A stretch of 64,000 nucleotides of DNA from Adineta steineri (lineage: Eukaryota; Rotifera; Eurotatoria; Adinetida; Adinetidae): contig CAJNOI010000054.1 of the NCBI GenBank assembly GCA_905250115.1, positions 375,277-439,276 on the forward strand, given 5' to 3'. The notes beneath the pieces are model-generated. The model did not search any database. It saw only the letters and a program-made list of their open reading frames with translations, and had not been told where the DNA came from. Below, piece after piece: positions 1 to 10,691 of the stretch (positions within the stretch are counted from its first letter, which is position 1; each line of letters opens with the position of its first letter). A program made the translations under genes and the position numbers.

Positions 1-2
1 GT

Positions 3-508
3 TTACCTGGACAAAAACAATTACCGATTTATTATCAAACAATTCAAGATCCAATTGATTTTCAACGTATAAGAAGAAAAATTGATACATATCGATATTC
101 GAATTTAGATGAATTTCAAGCTGATATTGAATTACTTGTACAAAATGCTCAAACATTTAATTGTGAAACATCATTAATTTTTGAAGATTCTATTTTAATC
201 GAAAAAGTTTATAAAGATTTACGTCAACAACTTGATGCTGGTCTTATTGAAATACCAACAAATGATTCATCATCAATAACAACAACAACAGCACCACCAC
301 CAACAACAAAAACAACACCAATAACAACAACTCCTCGTACATCAGCACGACGAGGTCGTGGTACACGAACACCAATAACACCCGTGACAACTAATGGTGA
401 AGTTTCAAGACGAGGACGAAAAAGAAAAGTAACCGTCATTAAAGATGATGATGAATCAGAAGAGGAACAACAACAACAAGAGGAGCAACAACAATCACCA
501 CCACCACC

Positions 509-545
<37 letters not shown>

Positions 546-590
546 GAAGCATCAGAAGAAAATGAACATGATAATGGAGAGTTTGAGTAG
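3..590 (+). CDS. SMARCA4: SMARCA4/SMARCA2 (BRG1/BRM) ATPase, C-terminal bromodomain end (5' partial)
   Basis: This is the last exon of the SWI/SNF catalytic subunit, a nuclear chromatin remodeller whose bromodomain reads acetylated histone tails. The frame is open from the window edge and begins LPGQKQLPIYYQTIQDPIDF, then KYRSLNDL-like and LVQNAQTFN motifs. That order is the second half of the BRG1/BRM bromodomain (LPEYYELIRKPVDF ... LCQNAQTFN in the family), including the acetyl-lysine-binding Asn of QTFN. After it come a Thr/Pro linker, basic RRGRGTR and RRGRKRKV patches, an acidic DDDESEEE patch and a poly-Gln tract, then a stop. Basic and acidic tails are typical of BRG1; the long poly-Gln at the very end is a local feature. 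The ATPase and HSA/QLQ regions lie upstream of the window. BRM and BRG1 cannot be told apart here. Confidence 0.9.
508..546 (+). repeat. CAA microsatellite encoding poly-Gln
   Basis: About twelve consecutive CAA codons follow a short CCA run inside the SMARCA4-like tail. It is a coding trinucleotide repeat and probably length-polymorphic. Confidence 0.9.
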
Positions 591-1216
591 CATTGTTATA
601 TAAATATATATATATATGTCTGTATATCTTTTCTTTTTTTTCCTTGATGTTAACTATGTGTTTGTAATTATCAAGGACAAATAAATAAATCAATAGATTG
701 AATGTCGTTTATCTTTCTTTCTATTTTGATCTTACCCGATTGCCCATGCTTCTTAATGTATAAATATATTATATCGACGAAAAATTAATAACCAAATAAT
801 CTAATGTTTGTCTTTTCAATTGTAACGGTGAAATATTACTAAATGTTTCGTTCTCTATCTTCCACTTTTGATGTGCTTGTCAATGACGTTCATTGATATT
901 TGATTATAATGTGTAGTTAATTTTGAAAATGATAGAAGAAATATCGTTCGTACAACTTTACCTTGAAAATAGAGAGCAAAAAAGAGTGAATGTCAACGAA
1001 GACGAACAACTATCTCTAATTCATACCTGTTTATATCTGAATGTATATATATATATATAGATAGAACAGAACGCAACAGAGCGTACAGAAATATAAAAAA
1101 AAAAGATATTAAAAAATATAAATGAACATCTGTGAGTTTTTAATTATCGAATGATGTACAATAATAATAAAATTTAATTTTTCAAAAAAAAAGAAAGAAC
1201 ATAAATAGATATTCAT
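591..1216. other. Intergenic: SMARCA4 3' UTR and spacer
   Basis: AT-rich sequence with an AATAAATAAAT stretch about 90 bp after the stop codon, a likely polyadenylation signal for the upstream gene. Short AT dinucleotide runs occur near 603 and 1043. No coding signal is seen. Confidence 0.6.
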
Positions 1217-3029
1217 ATGTATTTAGATTGTATTAAAATGATAGCTGAAACACATTGGAATGTACCATATATATTCAAGGGTGCGACAATTATCCGTGAT
1301 AGAAATTCATGGACAGATGGAAAATATTTAGCTGATATATTTAATCAAAAATTATTATCATTTCGAATTGGCAAACGACAAAAATCATTTTTCGGTACTT
1401 GATTTTTTTCTTGAAGATCGATGATTTCGTATAAGATATTATTGTTTTTCTCGTATGAGATATGCTTGAATGAACACAAAACTAAAGTTTTAATTATTTA
1501 TGCAAAAAAAATGTTTCCTTAATGAGAGATTGTTATCAAATATTAATTATTTTACACATAAAAATAATATAAACCGTAGGATTTTGATCTATGCAAAAAA
1601 TGTGAATTAGATAAGGCAAAGTCTTTGAAAAATATTTATCACTACATTATAATTTTGCATTGGATTGAGTTGATAAACATAACAAGGTTATTATTAAGTC
1701 ATGTGAATGTTAATGATATTTACTAGATCGATAGTAAGAAAAGGAACTTGTTAAAATATACTTGAATTATTCATTCTAGGTGATCGTGTTCAATTTGAAA
1801 AAGATTGTATTCATATTCAATCGACTGTCGATAGTTTTCTTAGTTGGACGACTTCAACAGATAATGATTCTTTATCCAATAATCATCCATTCAGTCAATA
1901 TCCGAATAAAGAATATTTCGCCTATGCTGATTATATGCATTTACCTGAATTATTTGGTAACGATCAACATCCGTTAATAGATGTATGTTTATTGATTATA
2001 AAAACATAGAATCTACGAATATTTTTTAAGATGATTAATTGGTCAGATATGGGTTTGAAAGATCGTTGTGGAAAAGAATCAACATTATGGATAGGTTCAC
2101 AAGGATCTCATACACCATGTCATTATGATACATATGGAATCAATTTTGTTGCTCAAATTGTCGGACGGTATATATACATATAATATTGAATAAGGATTAA
2201 AAATATTATAGAATTGAAATTTAGAAAACGATGGTTACTATTTCCACCGGACAGTCCAATAAGTCAATTACAAACACGTATACCATATGAAGAATCAAGT
2301 GTATATCTCGATATTGAACCAATGATTTTAGATAAATTCCATGTAAGTTGTTTTTCTTTGTTGTTTCTTCGAAATTAAATTTTTTATAGAATATTGATGT
2401 TTATGATATTACGCTTGAACCTGGTGATGTTTTATTTGTACCAAAACATTGGTGGCATTTTGTTTCATCGATTGATTCTATTACTATTTCAGTAAATAGC
2501 TGGTTAAAACAAGTAAGATATTAAATTGATTAAATAAAAAAAAATAATAACTTTTATAATAGCCTAATGATAATGTAGAACAAATTAAAGAGATGCTTGT
2601 TCGACAAATTATAACATCAACTATGATATCACATGATTATTCATCTGATCAATGGTTAAATCATAATGAGGTATAAATTACTCGATATATATTTTTATTT
2701 ACAACTTTAAAATTTAGGTTGTGACTGATCCAGTGACAAATTTAACAATATTATCAAGTTTAATGATTAATTCAGAATCAACTGAAGTAAAAGAACCATT
2801 ATCAAAACGATCTCGAAATGTAATTACACCAGCTAGTTATGTATGTGAACAGCGTTTAACAAGTACATTATTAGGAAATAGTATATTATCGCATTCAAAT
2901 CAACCGACTACGACGAATAATATGTCTTCTGATGTATCTGATAATGATATTTTATTAAAACGTCTTGTAAAAGCCATGACTGCACGTGATACAATTGATT
3001 TAATTTATAATAAATTATTTTCTATTTAA
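1217..3029 (+). CDS. HSPBAP1: HSPBAP1-like JmjC-domain protein
   Basis: Seven exons: 1217-1394, 1780-1982, 2031-2167, 2225-2342, 2390-2512, 2563-2670, 2718-3029. The product resembles HSPB1-associated protein 1, a JmjC (cupin) member of the Fe(II)/2-oxoglutarate oxygenase superfamily; the vertebrate protein binds Hsp27. Diagnostic stretches are ESTLWIGSQGSHTPCHYD, GRKRWLLFPPDSP, TRIPYEESSVY and GDVLFVPKHWWHFVSSID, in family order. The HxD iron motif is the His and Asp of CHYD, and the distal His is in the HWWHF segment. The N-terminus (SWTDGKYLADIF) also aligns with the family before the JmjC core. The C-terminal exon is low-complexity, as in homologues. The start is the first Met after an in-frame stop; an extra upstream exon cannot be excluded. 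All six introns keep phase. Confidence 0.88.
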
Positions 3030-3933
3030 ATTCGTTTACAAATAAATTTTCTTCTCTTTAAAAAAGACTAATATGTTTGACGACAATACTCGATATTTAT
3101 TATTTTAACAGGAGTATGCTCTTAGCGATTGATAAAAGTGTGAAATCCTTTTTAAATTTTCAACTATAAAAATGATACAATCAATCGATAGAATATTTTG
3201 ATAATAAAATTTATCATCTAACTCTAATATTCATCGTCTAAACTAAAGAATTTTGATTCTCATTGTTATAATAATACAATGTGTTTGAGATGACATAAAG
3301 AGGACAAATACATGTATAAGTGATTATATATCTAAAAGAAAACTTTACGTAATCGACCTTTGACTAATCATACACTTGTCTTCATATAGTATTTAATCAA
3401 TGTTGAGAGGAGAAAAAAAAAAAGAAGAAATTTGTCACACTTTCTATCGATATGTATTTGTTAAATTTTCTTTCTAGGAAGGATAAAAGAATTGACCTAA
3501 ATTTTTTTTTGGATTTTATCACAGATAGATGTAACTCTTTTTTTTGTGAAAATGTCATTTATTTCAATCAAAAATGAATGCTCTTTATAACAGATGTTTT
3601 TTTTTTCTTCTTCTTTCAATTCAATATGTATACAAGAAACAAAAGATTACTTTCAATATCATTGATCAATATCCTCTATTAATCAGGTGTACTATCACCT
3701 TTTCTTTCGAGGTCGCTTCATTCTTTTGGTCATTACTCTTGTTCTTCTCTCTTCTCGAGTATTAACATTTATTTGTATAACTTTTTCTTTTTCTCTCATC
3801 GTTGTTTCTTTCGTTCATAGAAAGAATACACGCACATTTGATGCATCTATTGTGCAGTAAATAATTTAGTAAAAATGATTTAATACAAAACGAATAACAA
3901 TGTTATTAGAACAATGTTCACAATGATATTACC
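3030..3933. other. Intergenic spacer
   Basis: AT-rich sequence between the HSPBAP1-like gene and the chitin-binding gene. An open frame at 3574-3765 is a poly-T/poly-Phe composition effect. No RNA gene or repeat is recognised. Confidence 0.5.
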
Positions 3934-6527
3934 ATGTCAAAAAAACGTTTATTTTATTCGTTAATTATTTGTAAGTTTATTCATTGATATTTGTTCGAAT
4001 TAAAAAAAAATATATAATTTGTAGTTCTTCATTTTATTCTTATTCTTCAAACGGCTTTAGCTCAAAATTTTAAATGTGAAAAAGATGGTTTTTTTCCAGA
4101 TAAACATGATTGTTGGATTTATCATATCTGTGTTGGTGCAACACATTCAGTAAAAGCTTGTAAAGATGATCTTTTATTCAATCCAAATAAAAATGAATGT
4201 GATTGGGCTATGAACGTAAATTAATTCCTATCATTTATTTTGTATAAAATTAAAAATCTCCTAGGTTAATTGTACTCATACATCTCCCGGAAATAATGTT
4301 TCATCTACAGTATCAACACAAAATGTAGTTCGTCCATCAGGTAAGATTTAATCGAAAAAAAAAGATTGAAATTTATTTTTCAAAATAGATATTGTTGGTA
4401 CTAATAATTTACCAAGTGAATCAATTTTTGATGATTTATGTCGATCAGTTGATATTGGTTATGTTGCACATCCAACAGATTGTAAACAATATGCTTATTG
4501 TGCAAACGGTAAGAGAAAAAAAAGAAAAACGTGACATCGAATAGTACATTTTATACAATTAAACTACGAGAGAACAGTTCATATCATTTTTGTTTACTAA
4601 AGAAAAGTAAGTCTAGTCGATTCAATCACTACGATTAGTATTGACATAGAAAATATTGATCAATGGCAAGACGATAAAAAGTTCTATTAACACAAGTTTA
4701 TTTGTAAGGGATGAGAGAAAAATTTTTATAGATCATGTATAACATTATAATTAGATTTATCAATGACATGTAAAGAAAAGAAAATAAGATAGGGATTTTT
4801 TTACTTGCAAAAAAAATAGATTCGAGATTTTGTGCAATAATTTCGGATTTACTTTTCACTCCTTGAATTTATCACATGTTGAGCAGTGGCGGATTTAGGG
4901 GGGGGGTGATCGCCCCCCCTTCCAAATTTTTTTTTGTTTTTTTACAGCAAAAATGGACAAAAAAGTAGTTTCACACTACTTCAATTGGACTCAAAAAATA
5001 ACTTTTAGCCAAAATCGCCCCCCCCCCTTCCAAAATTCTAGATCCGCCACTGATGTCGAGTGTTATGTCTTCTAGTTCAATTGCACAAATTCGGATAGAC
5101 TTAGAATATGTGATATTTTTTAGGTAGATAATTAAACAAGAAATTAAAATTTTAATCTATTTGCACACTTTTAAATAAATATATATATATGTTTCAGGTG
5201 TACCACAAACTAAAATATGTAAAAAAAGTCTACTATGGTCACAAGCTGAAAAAATGTGTGTTTGGCCTGCTCAATCCGATTGTAAATTTTGTCGATTTAA
5301 ATTTATGTATTTATTTTTTTCTTGGTAACTTCAGGTCCGGTGAAAATTCCAACTCCATCACCTTTAATTGCACCAACAAACAATGGAGTATCTCGAGATA
5401 CAATTTATCCTCCCGTATATATCCCAACAAATCCCCCATCATCATCGTCATCTGTATGTTCTTCAACTAAATCATTACGTCTACCAGATCCATACGATTG
5501 TTCAATCTATCATGATTGTTATCAAGGTACTGATCTTATATCATATTGTCCAGCACAATTACAATATAATCCTGAAAAACAAAAATGTGATCATCCGCAT
5601 AATGTTCAATGTAAGAAAATAATTTTCTATAGAAAAAAAACCAAAATCTATTTAAATAGGTAAAAATAAATGTACAATGAAAAATGAAGGTGCTCGCTTT
5701 GTTGATCCAATGAGTTGTTGTCATTTTTATGAATGTATGTCAAATAAGTTAGTTTCACATACATGTTCATATCCGAATTTATTCGATATACAAACGCGTA
5801 AATGTTTACTATATAAAAAAGTTAAATGTGCTGGACGACGACAATGTTTAAATAAATGTAATTCGAAAAAAATAAAATTTTTTTTAATTAATATTTCAAA
5901 TTTTTAGGTCATTATTTATCTAATCATGATAATGGAAAAAATTCATGTGAATCTAGTCCATCATGTATAGGTCATAGCGATGGATTTTATCTTGATCGAA
6001 CAAAAGCAAATTGTCAATCTTATATACAATGTTTAGATTATCGTGTAGCTAATTATAGTCGTTGTACACATGGTCAACGTTTTAATAGAAATTTAGGTAA
6101 ATGTACAACTGCTGATCAAGTACCCTGTCCTGGTAAGTAATTTATACGATAAAATTCAATTAATTTGTCAGATGACAGCTTTAAATAGCAACGATAGTTT
6201 ATCAGCTAAACGATATATTATGATTATAGAAATCAATAGATAAGTATTATCGTTTATTGTTAATTCCGTCAAGGAAAAAAAGCTAATCAGGCAATATTTT
6301 ATATTTCGATTAATGTGTATTTGCATCATTGATTCCTTTCTTTATCATTCAGCTGATAGACGTATGTATATGATAAAAATTATCGAGTATAAAGAAAAAG
6401 CGAAATTAGCAACGTGACGTCTTTGTAAATGAATTTATTACTTTATTTAGCATCATCATCGTCATCAATTCGATTCTCGTTATCTATATATCTTCTTCTG
6501 ATCACTTCAACAACTATGATTCTGTGA
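3934..6527 (+). CDS. Secreted protein with five CBM14 (peritrophin-A) chitin-binding domains, probably GPI-anchored
   Basis: Exons 3934-3970, 4025-4215, 4265-4340, 4389-4508, 5198-5281, 5335-5610, 5660-5857, 5908-6132 and, less surely, 6451-6527. A signal peptide (MSKKRLFYSLIIF plus a hydrophobic stretch ending TALAQ) is split by the first intron. Five six-Cys units of the type-2 chitin-binding family follow, each with an aromatic centre such as DCWIYHICV, DCKQYAYCA, DCSIYHDCY, SCCHFYECM or NCQSYIQCL, joined by short Thr/Ser/Pro linkers. Such proteins bind chitin in cuticles, gut linings or egg coats. With the last exon as given, the tail is small residues followed by a hydrophobic stretch with no basic end, as in GPI-anchor signals. 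An alternative last exon after 6353 would give a basic tail instead. The fourth intron (4509-5197) carries a MITE. Confidence 0.8.
4884..5052. mobile_element. hAT-like MITE in an intron
   Basis: A 169-bp non-autonomous element. Its terminal inverted repeats are CAGTGGCGGATTTAG at the left and, reverse-complemented, CAGTGGCGGATCTAG at the right (14 of 15 match). It is flanked by an 8-bp target duplication, ATGTTGAG at 4876-4883 and ATGTCGAG at 5053-5060 (7 of 8). The 8-bp duplication is the length made by hAT transposases. G-run and C-run stretches next to the ends extend the pairing. No coding capacity. Confidence 0.85.
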
Positions 6528-6677
6528 GAAACAAAAATGACGAAATATAAACTTTGTATTTTTTTGTTTTAATACTACTAATCCTGCTACTAATTTTATT
6601 TTAGTTAAAATGATCTTAAAAAAAGAGAGAAAAAAAAACATTGAAGTCAACAGTTTTTTTTAATTATTTCCTTCTTC

Positions 6678-7797
6678 TTAAGTTGATGGATTATCATTTA
6701 AATCAGCTTCGGCTTCAGCTTCAGCTTCTTCTTCTGATGATTTTTGTATATCAGCTAATGTTATTTTATCGTCACAATCATGTTCAAATTCATCTGTTAA
6801 TTTTGTATTGTTTGCGATAAATTGAAGTATATCCATATTTTTCTTTCTATCAGATAAACTAACATAATCAGTAAAATCATGTTTAATATATAATTGATTA
6901 TTTTTTTCAAAACATATTTTACTATCATCATAAAAACCAATAAGTTTTGTTTGTTCGTGATTATTTTCACAATATAATTTCGATCCTTTTGTAATCTTAT
7001 ATGTCGATTGTTGTTCATCATCATCATTGTTATTATTAGTTGTTTGATTTAATAGATGTTCAACATATTTTTTATTATGACGATTTATACGAATACAATT
7101 TTTCTTATATTTTAATGGTTGACTACACATTTTTTTCGTTTGCGTACGATACCATGACCATGCCCGACGATGTTGACGAGTAGTTGGTTTATAATCAGTT
7201 AGATCTAATTCATAAGATTGAAAAACAGACACACCATGACCTTGAGAAATTTTTATTGGCTCAGTTAATTCAATATCAGATTGTTCTTCAGCAATTGATT
7301 CTATTGTTGTTTTTTTAGTTTTTCGTCCTATAATTAAAAAATAGATTTTCAGATAAAGTATTAAAAATATTCTTATTACGTTTTTTTGATTCAAGATTAG
7401 CTAATACAATATGACATTTATCTAAATTAATATTATTATTATTATCCGGTGTTAAACATAAAAGATTATTTTTAAGTATATCTTCATCCAATGGTTTTTC
7501 TAATTCAATAAGTATTTTATCACCAAGTTTTGTTGATGTTTCAACATTTAAACGACGTATAACTTTATTTAAATAATTTCTTGGTTTTTCATTTAAATCT
7601 ATTGGTTGACAACGTTTATTTACTTGAATTAAACTACGTGTAAGTGGTTTTGCCCAACAGAAATCTCTATTTATTTGCACAAGACAACAATGTTCATCAT
7701 CACCATCATATGTAAAAACATTATAAGCAGATTCAGTTGTTAATATAAATACTATTAAGAAAATTCCAATAGAATATACCGATAATAACATAGTCAT
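6678..7797 (-). CDS. Unknown secreted protein, acidic repeat tail
   Basis: Two exons, 7797-7380 and 7327-6678, joined by a 52-bp intron in phase 1; about 355 residues. The N-terminus MTMLLSVYSIGIFLIVFILT is a clear signal peptide. The mature part has scattered cysteines (HCCLVQINRDFC, KRCQPIDL, LLCLTP, KKMCSQPLKYKKNC, SKLYCENN), a basic middle, Asn/Asp-rich linkers and an acidic EEEAEAEAEADLND tail encoded by a GCTTCA-type repeat. It lies tail to tail with the chitin-binding gene. I recognise no family. A secreted or ER-resident role follows from the signal peptide only; there is no KDEL-type ending. Confidence 0.7.
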
Positions 7798-8015
7798 TAT
7801 AAAACTATATAATAAGCAAAAAAACGTCTACGAATCGTGATGAATATTATATACTATTAAGTTTTGTTCTAGTTAGGTTTGCCTTTTTTTTCCCCGCATG
7901 CTCATACATCCGTGACCGCAAATGTATCGTGTCAATGACTGTGTAACAAGAAGAGAAAAAAAACATGGATTTTATTTATATATTAAAAGCAACAAAATTT
8001 ATATTCTCTGCTCGT

Positions 8016-8570
8016 TTAAACAATATGTATTTTATCATCTAATACAGCACGTTTATCAGGTTGATGTCGAATTTCTTCATGAATAAGTACATCATCGATT
8101 GTTTTCATTATATCATTCCATGATTCGACCTTGATCATATCTGGAGGTTGACTATCATCAGTTGAAGTAAACCATATAAGTTTCATTGTTGGTATTATTG
8201 TATGAATATGTTTTAAAGTTTTCAATCGATCTTCAATCATAATATCACAACCAGTTGCACGACATACATCAACTTTATTCGATGTTCGTTGTGTAAAATA
8301 AACTCCATCAAAAAAATCTTTTGTTGGAAGTATTTTTGAAAGACTACGTTTTGTTTCTCTTGCACGTCTTTCACCACAATATGAAATTAAATAAAGTTTA
8401 TGACCTGATTCTTTAAGTTTAATTAAACTAGTCATTGCATCTGGCATATTAATTTCTACGGATTGATGTTCATCATCTTCTGATACACGAGTTTTATCAT
8501 GAATAGCAAGTACACCACCAAAATCAATACCAATTCTTAACGGAACAAATTCTGTTGTTGTTGTAGCCAT
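8016..8570 (-). CDS. HAD-superfamily hydrolase-like protein
   Basis: A single-exon 184-aa protein. The N-terminal strand IGIDFGGVLAIHD carries the HAD motif I nucleophile Asp (DFGGV, with Gly where many members have a second Asp). Motif II is LYLISYCGE (Ser), motif III a Lys near NKVDVC, and motif IV DIMIEDRLKTL. Size and motif layout fit a compact single-domain phosphatase or nucleotidase of the kind with a small or absent cap. Substrate unknown. The missing second motif-I Asp, which acts as general acid in phosphatases, makes classical phosphatase activity uncertain. The start is the only Met before the motif and sits just downstream of an in-frame stop. Confidence 0.8.
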   Translation of the reverse strand: MATTTTEFVPLRIGIDFGGVLAIHDKTRVSEDDEHQSVEINMPDAMTSLIKLKESGHKLYLISYCGERRARETKRSLSKILPTKDFFDGVYFTQRTSNKVDVCRATGCDIMIEDRLKTLKHIHTIIPTMKLIWFTSTDDSQPPDMIKVESWNDIMKTIDDVLIHEEIRHQPDKRAVLDDKIHIV

Positions 8571-8854
8571 CTATTTAATATAGAAAAGAAATCGATTTCT
8601 GTGTGTTTATATAATTCATATAAAAAAAAAAGAAAAATTTTCGCAATACTGATGAAATAACAAATGCCAACAGAATAAAAAAAATAAACGTCATCGTAGT
8701 GTTTTTATTGTAAAATTTCAAGAATAAGGAAGAGGAAAATTGTTGTGTATGTTTGTGTGTATAGAGAAGAGAGTATATATGTGGTGTGTTATAGAATAAC
8801 TGAACAAAATGTACAAACGAAAAGGCGGTAGAATAAATAAATAAATGTCTTTGC

Positions 8855-10022
8855 TTAGAGTTGCCATTCCTTATCATTAGAATTTGTACTGATAAGAAGA
8901 GCATCATCACCGAATGTTTCGAGATTTTTTTCAACTTCATCCATTTCAGTATAAGCAACAGCTGTACCAGTTGTAGCTGTACATGAAATACGATCAAAAA
9001 ATGAAACTTCTTTTTTATACGAATGACTTTGAGATAATTGTTGATGAGAATTATCATCTAGATGTTGTGATCCAGTTGAACAAGCAGAGGAGGCACGTCG
9101 TGTAACTAATTCTTCCAATTCTAAATAACGACGAAATTCTTCATTAGCTTTTTCAAAATCATATTGACCATCGTTTGATATTAATACATTTGGTGTTGAA
9201 TCAAGTTGAACAATTGAATGAGGACCAATATCCGTACTCATGCTACTACAACTACTTGTACCAGAAATAGTACGTTGTCCACGACGAGAACCAATCGGTT
9301 CTCCATATGATAATGGTATTTGTAATTGATTTTGATCTCCCGAGTTTTGATGTTGATAAGGTAAACTATTAGTCACATGAAGTTTAACAGGTGATCGACG
9401 TAAATGAGTATAATTTGGTATTGATAAACGTTCTCTTCTGAATGGTGGTGCTGAGAATTCATCTGTCATTGGTGATGGTGGTGTGGATACTTGTTGCATT
9501 AATTCTAAACGAAAAAGAAAAGAAAGAGAACTTATTAAAAAGTAAAAAAGAAGTGTATTCACGTGGTATGTGTTCATAACTTCCTGTTTTATATTTATTG
9601 TGTTGTTGAAGATGTGATGGTGATAATGATTGATTACTAAATCTTTTTTTCAATGCCATTTGTCGTGGTGGAATAAATCGTTGGTGAGAATGATGATAAG
9701 TTTTTGATTGATTAGGCGGAATAATATTTTGAGGATGTGGTTGAAATTGATTTTGATTTGCAGACATACGACGTTGTGGTTGTGGAGCAAAGAAAGGTGT
9801 AGCATCTGGATTTAATTTACTTGTTATTGTTACACGAATAGGCGACGATTTACGATGATTATCTAAACGTACTATTTTTAAATTATTTGCATTATTTATT
9901 TGCATTGGTTTATAATTTTCTTCGCCTGAAGGACGAGAAATATTTCGTTCAATTTTTTTTGGTAAAACTTTTTTTGCAAGTAATGTAACTGGTCTCGAAC
10001 TAACATTTGTCCGTGCTGTTGT
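8855..10022 (-). CDS. LSM14: LSM14/Trailer-hitch (RAP55) mRNP protein, 5' end lost in a gap
   Basis: Exons 10022-9563 and 9504-8855, 58-bp intron. The C-terminal half carries the three LSM14/Scd6 landmarks in order: an FDF box (YDFEKANEEFRRYLELEEL), an FFD box (SYKKEVSFFDRISC) and a TFG-type box (EKNLETFGDDALL). In the family these bind DDX6 and EDC4 in P-bodies for translational repression. The upstream exon is Pro/Gln/Arg-rich and runs directly into the 100-N gap. The N-terminal LSm domain is therefore missing and must lie in or beyond the gap. The apparent reading frame through the gap to 10178 is false, because it would read antisense through a tRNA. The RGG region usual between and after the boxes is short here. 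Confidence 0.8.
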
Positions 10023-10122
10023 NNNNNNNNNNNNNNNNNNNNNNNNNNNNNNNNNNNNNNNNNNNNNNNNNNNNNNNNNNNNNNNNNNNNNNNNNNNNNN
10101 NNNNNNNNNNNNNNNNNNNNNN
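10023..10122. other. Assembly gap (100 N)
   Basis: A run of exactly 100 N, the usual placeholder for a gap of unknown length. It removes the 5' part of the LSM14-like gene and the 5' half of a tRNA gene. Confidence 0.98.
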
Positions 10123-10158
10123 GGTTCTCCCGCGTAGGTTCGAATCCTACTCGCAGCG
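10123..10158 (+). tRNA. tRNA-Ser, 3' half only
   Basis: Visible parts are the end of a long variable arm (GGTTCTCCC-GCG), a complete T arm (GTAGG TTCGAAT CCTAC) with the GGTTCGAATCC core, the acceptor 3' strand TCGCAGC and discriminator G. A long variable arm plus discriminator G indicates serine. The anticodon is inside the gap, so the isoacceptor is unknown; the variable arm resembles the AGA/CGA/TGA group more than GCT. A T-rich Pol III terminator follows directly. Confidence 0.85.
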
Positions 10159-10170
10159 TTTCTTTTTTTA
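10159..10170 (+). terminator. Pol III terminator of the tRNA-Ser
   Basis: TTTC followed by a run of seven T starts one base after the tRNA discriminator base, the expected place for a Pol III stop. Confidence 0.75.
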
Positions 10171-10691
10171 TTATACATTCGATTAATATATTTAATTATT
10201 ATTTAGAAACTTAAAGATATTTTTTTACAACACAAAATATAATAGAATTGCCTGGAAGTAAATTTAATGAATACTAACAAGAATTTTAGAAAAACAATAT
10301 AGTATGGAATGATTTTAAACTATTATTTTGTGTTTAAATAATCTTAATCGCTTTTATATGATTCATAGTATTTATGTATAATTTTATTGTTAATATCATT
10401 CATGTGAATCGAAGCAAGGCGTTCGTTTTATTTTTCTACAGTTTCATATTCTAAATACGATAAGTAAAAAAATAAATAAATAGAATTATGGATACATAAT
10501 TTGATATTCAAAACTAGTAATAATAAAATTTGTTAATTTAAATTTCTTTGATCACAGTGAAAAATGATTGAAAGAAACGGTTTTTACAAATAATTCATAT
10601 ATATTTTTATCTAAGAAAAAAAAAACAAATAACAACAGCAATAAAATATGTTCCTCTTTTTTTTTATTATCTACATAGCACCTCAGTAGGT
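10171..10691. other. Intergenic spacer
   Basis: AT-rich, no coding signal in either direction. The minus-strand receptor gene ends at its right edge, so its 3' UTR should lie here. Confidence 0.5.

Noticed and set aside
3574-3765. 63-codon open frame
   Set aside because: Arises from poly-T runs; no family, splice partners or codon bias.
8575-9057. Minus-strand open frame overlapping the LSM14 3' end
   Set aside because: Overlaps the supported LSM14 exon in another frame and is otherwise Phe/Leu/Ile-rich non-coding composition.
10023-10178. N-terminal extension of the LSM14-like frame through the gap
   Set aside because: It would be translated from the complement of a tRNA-Ser T arm and acceptor.
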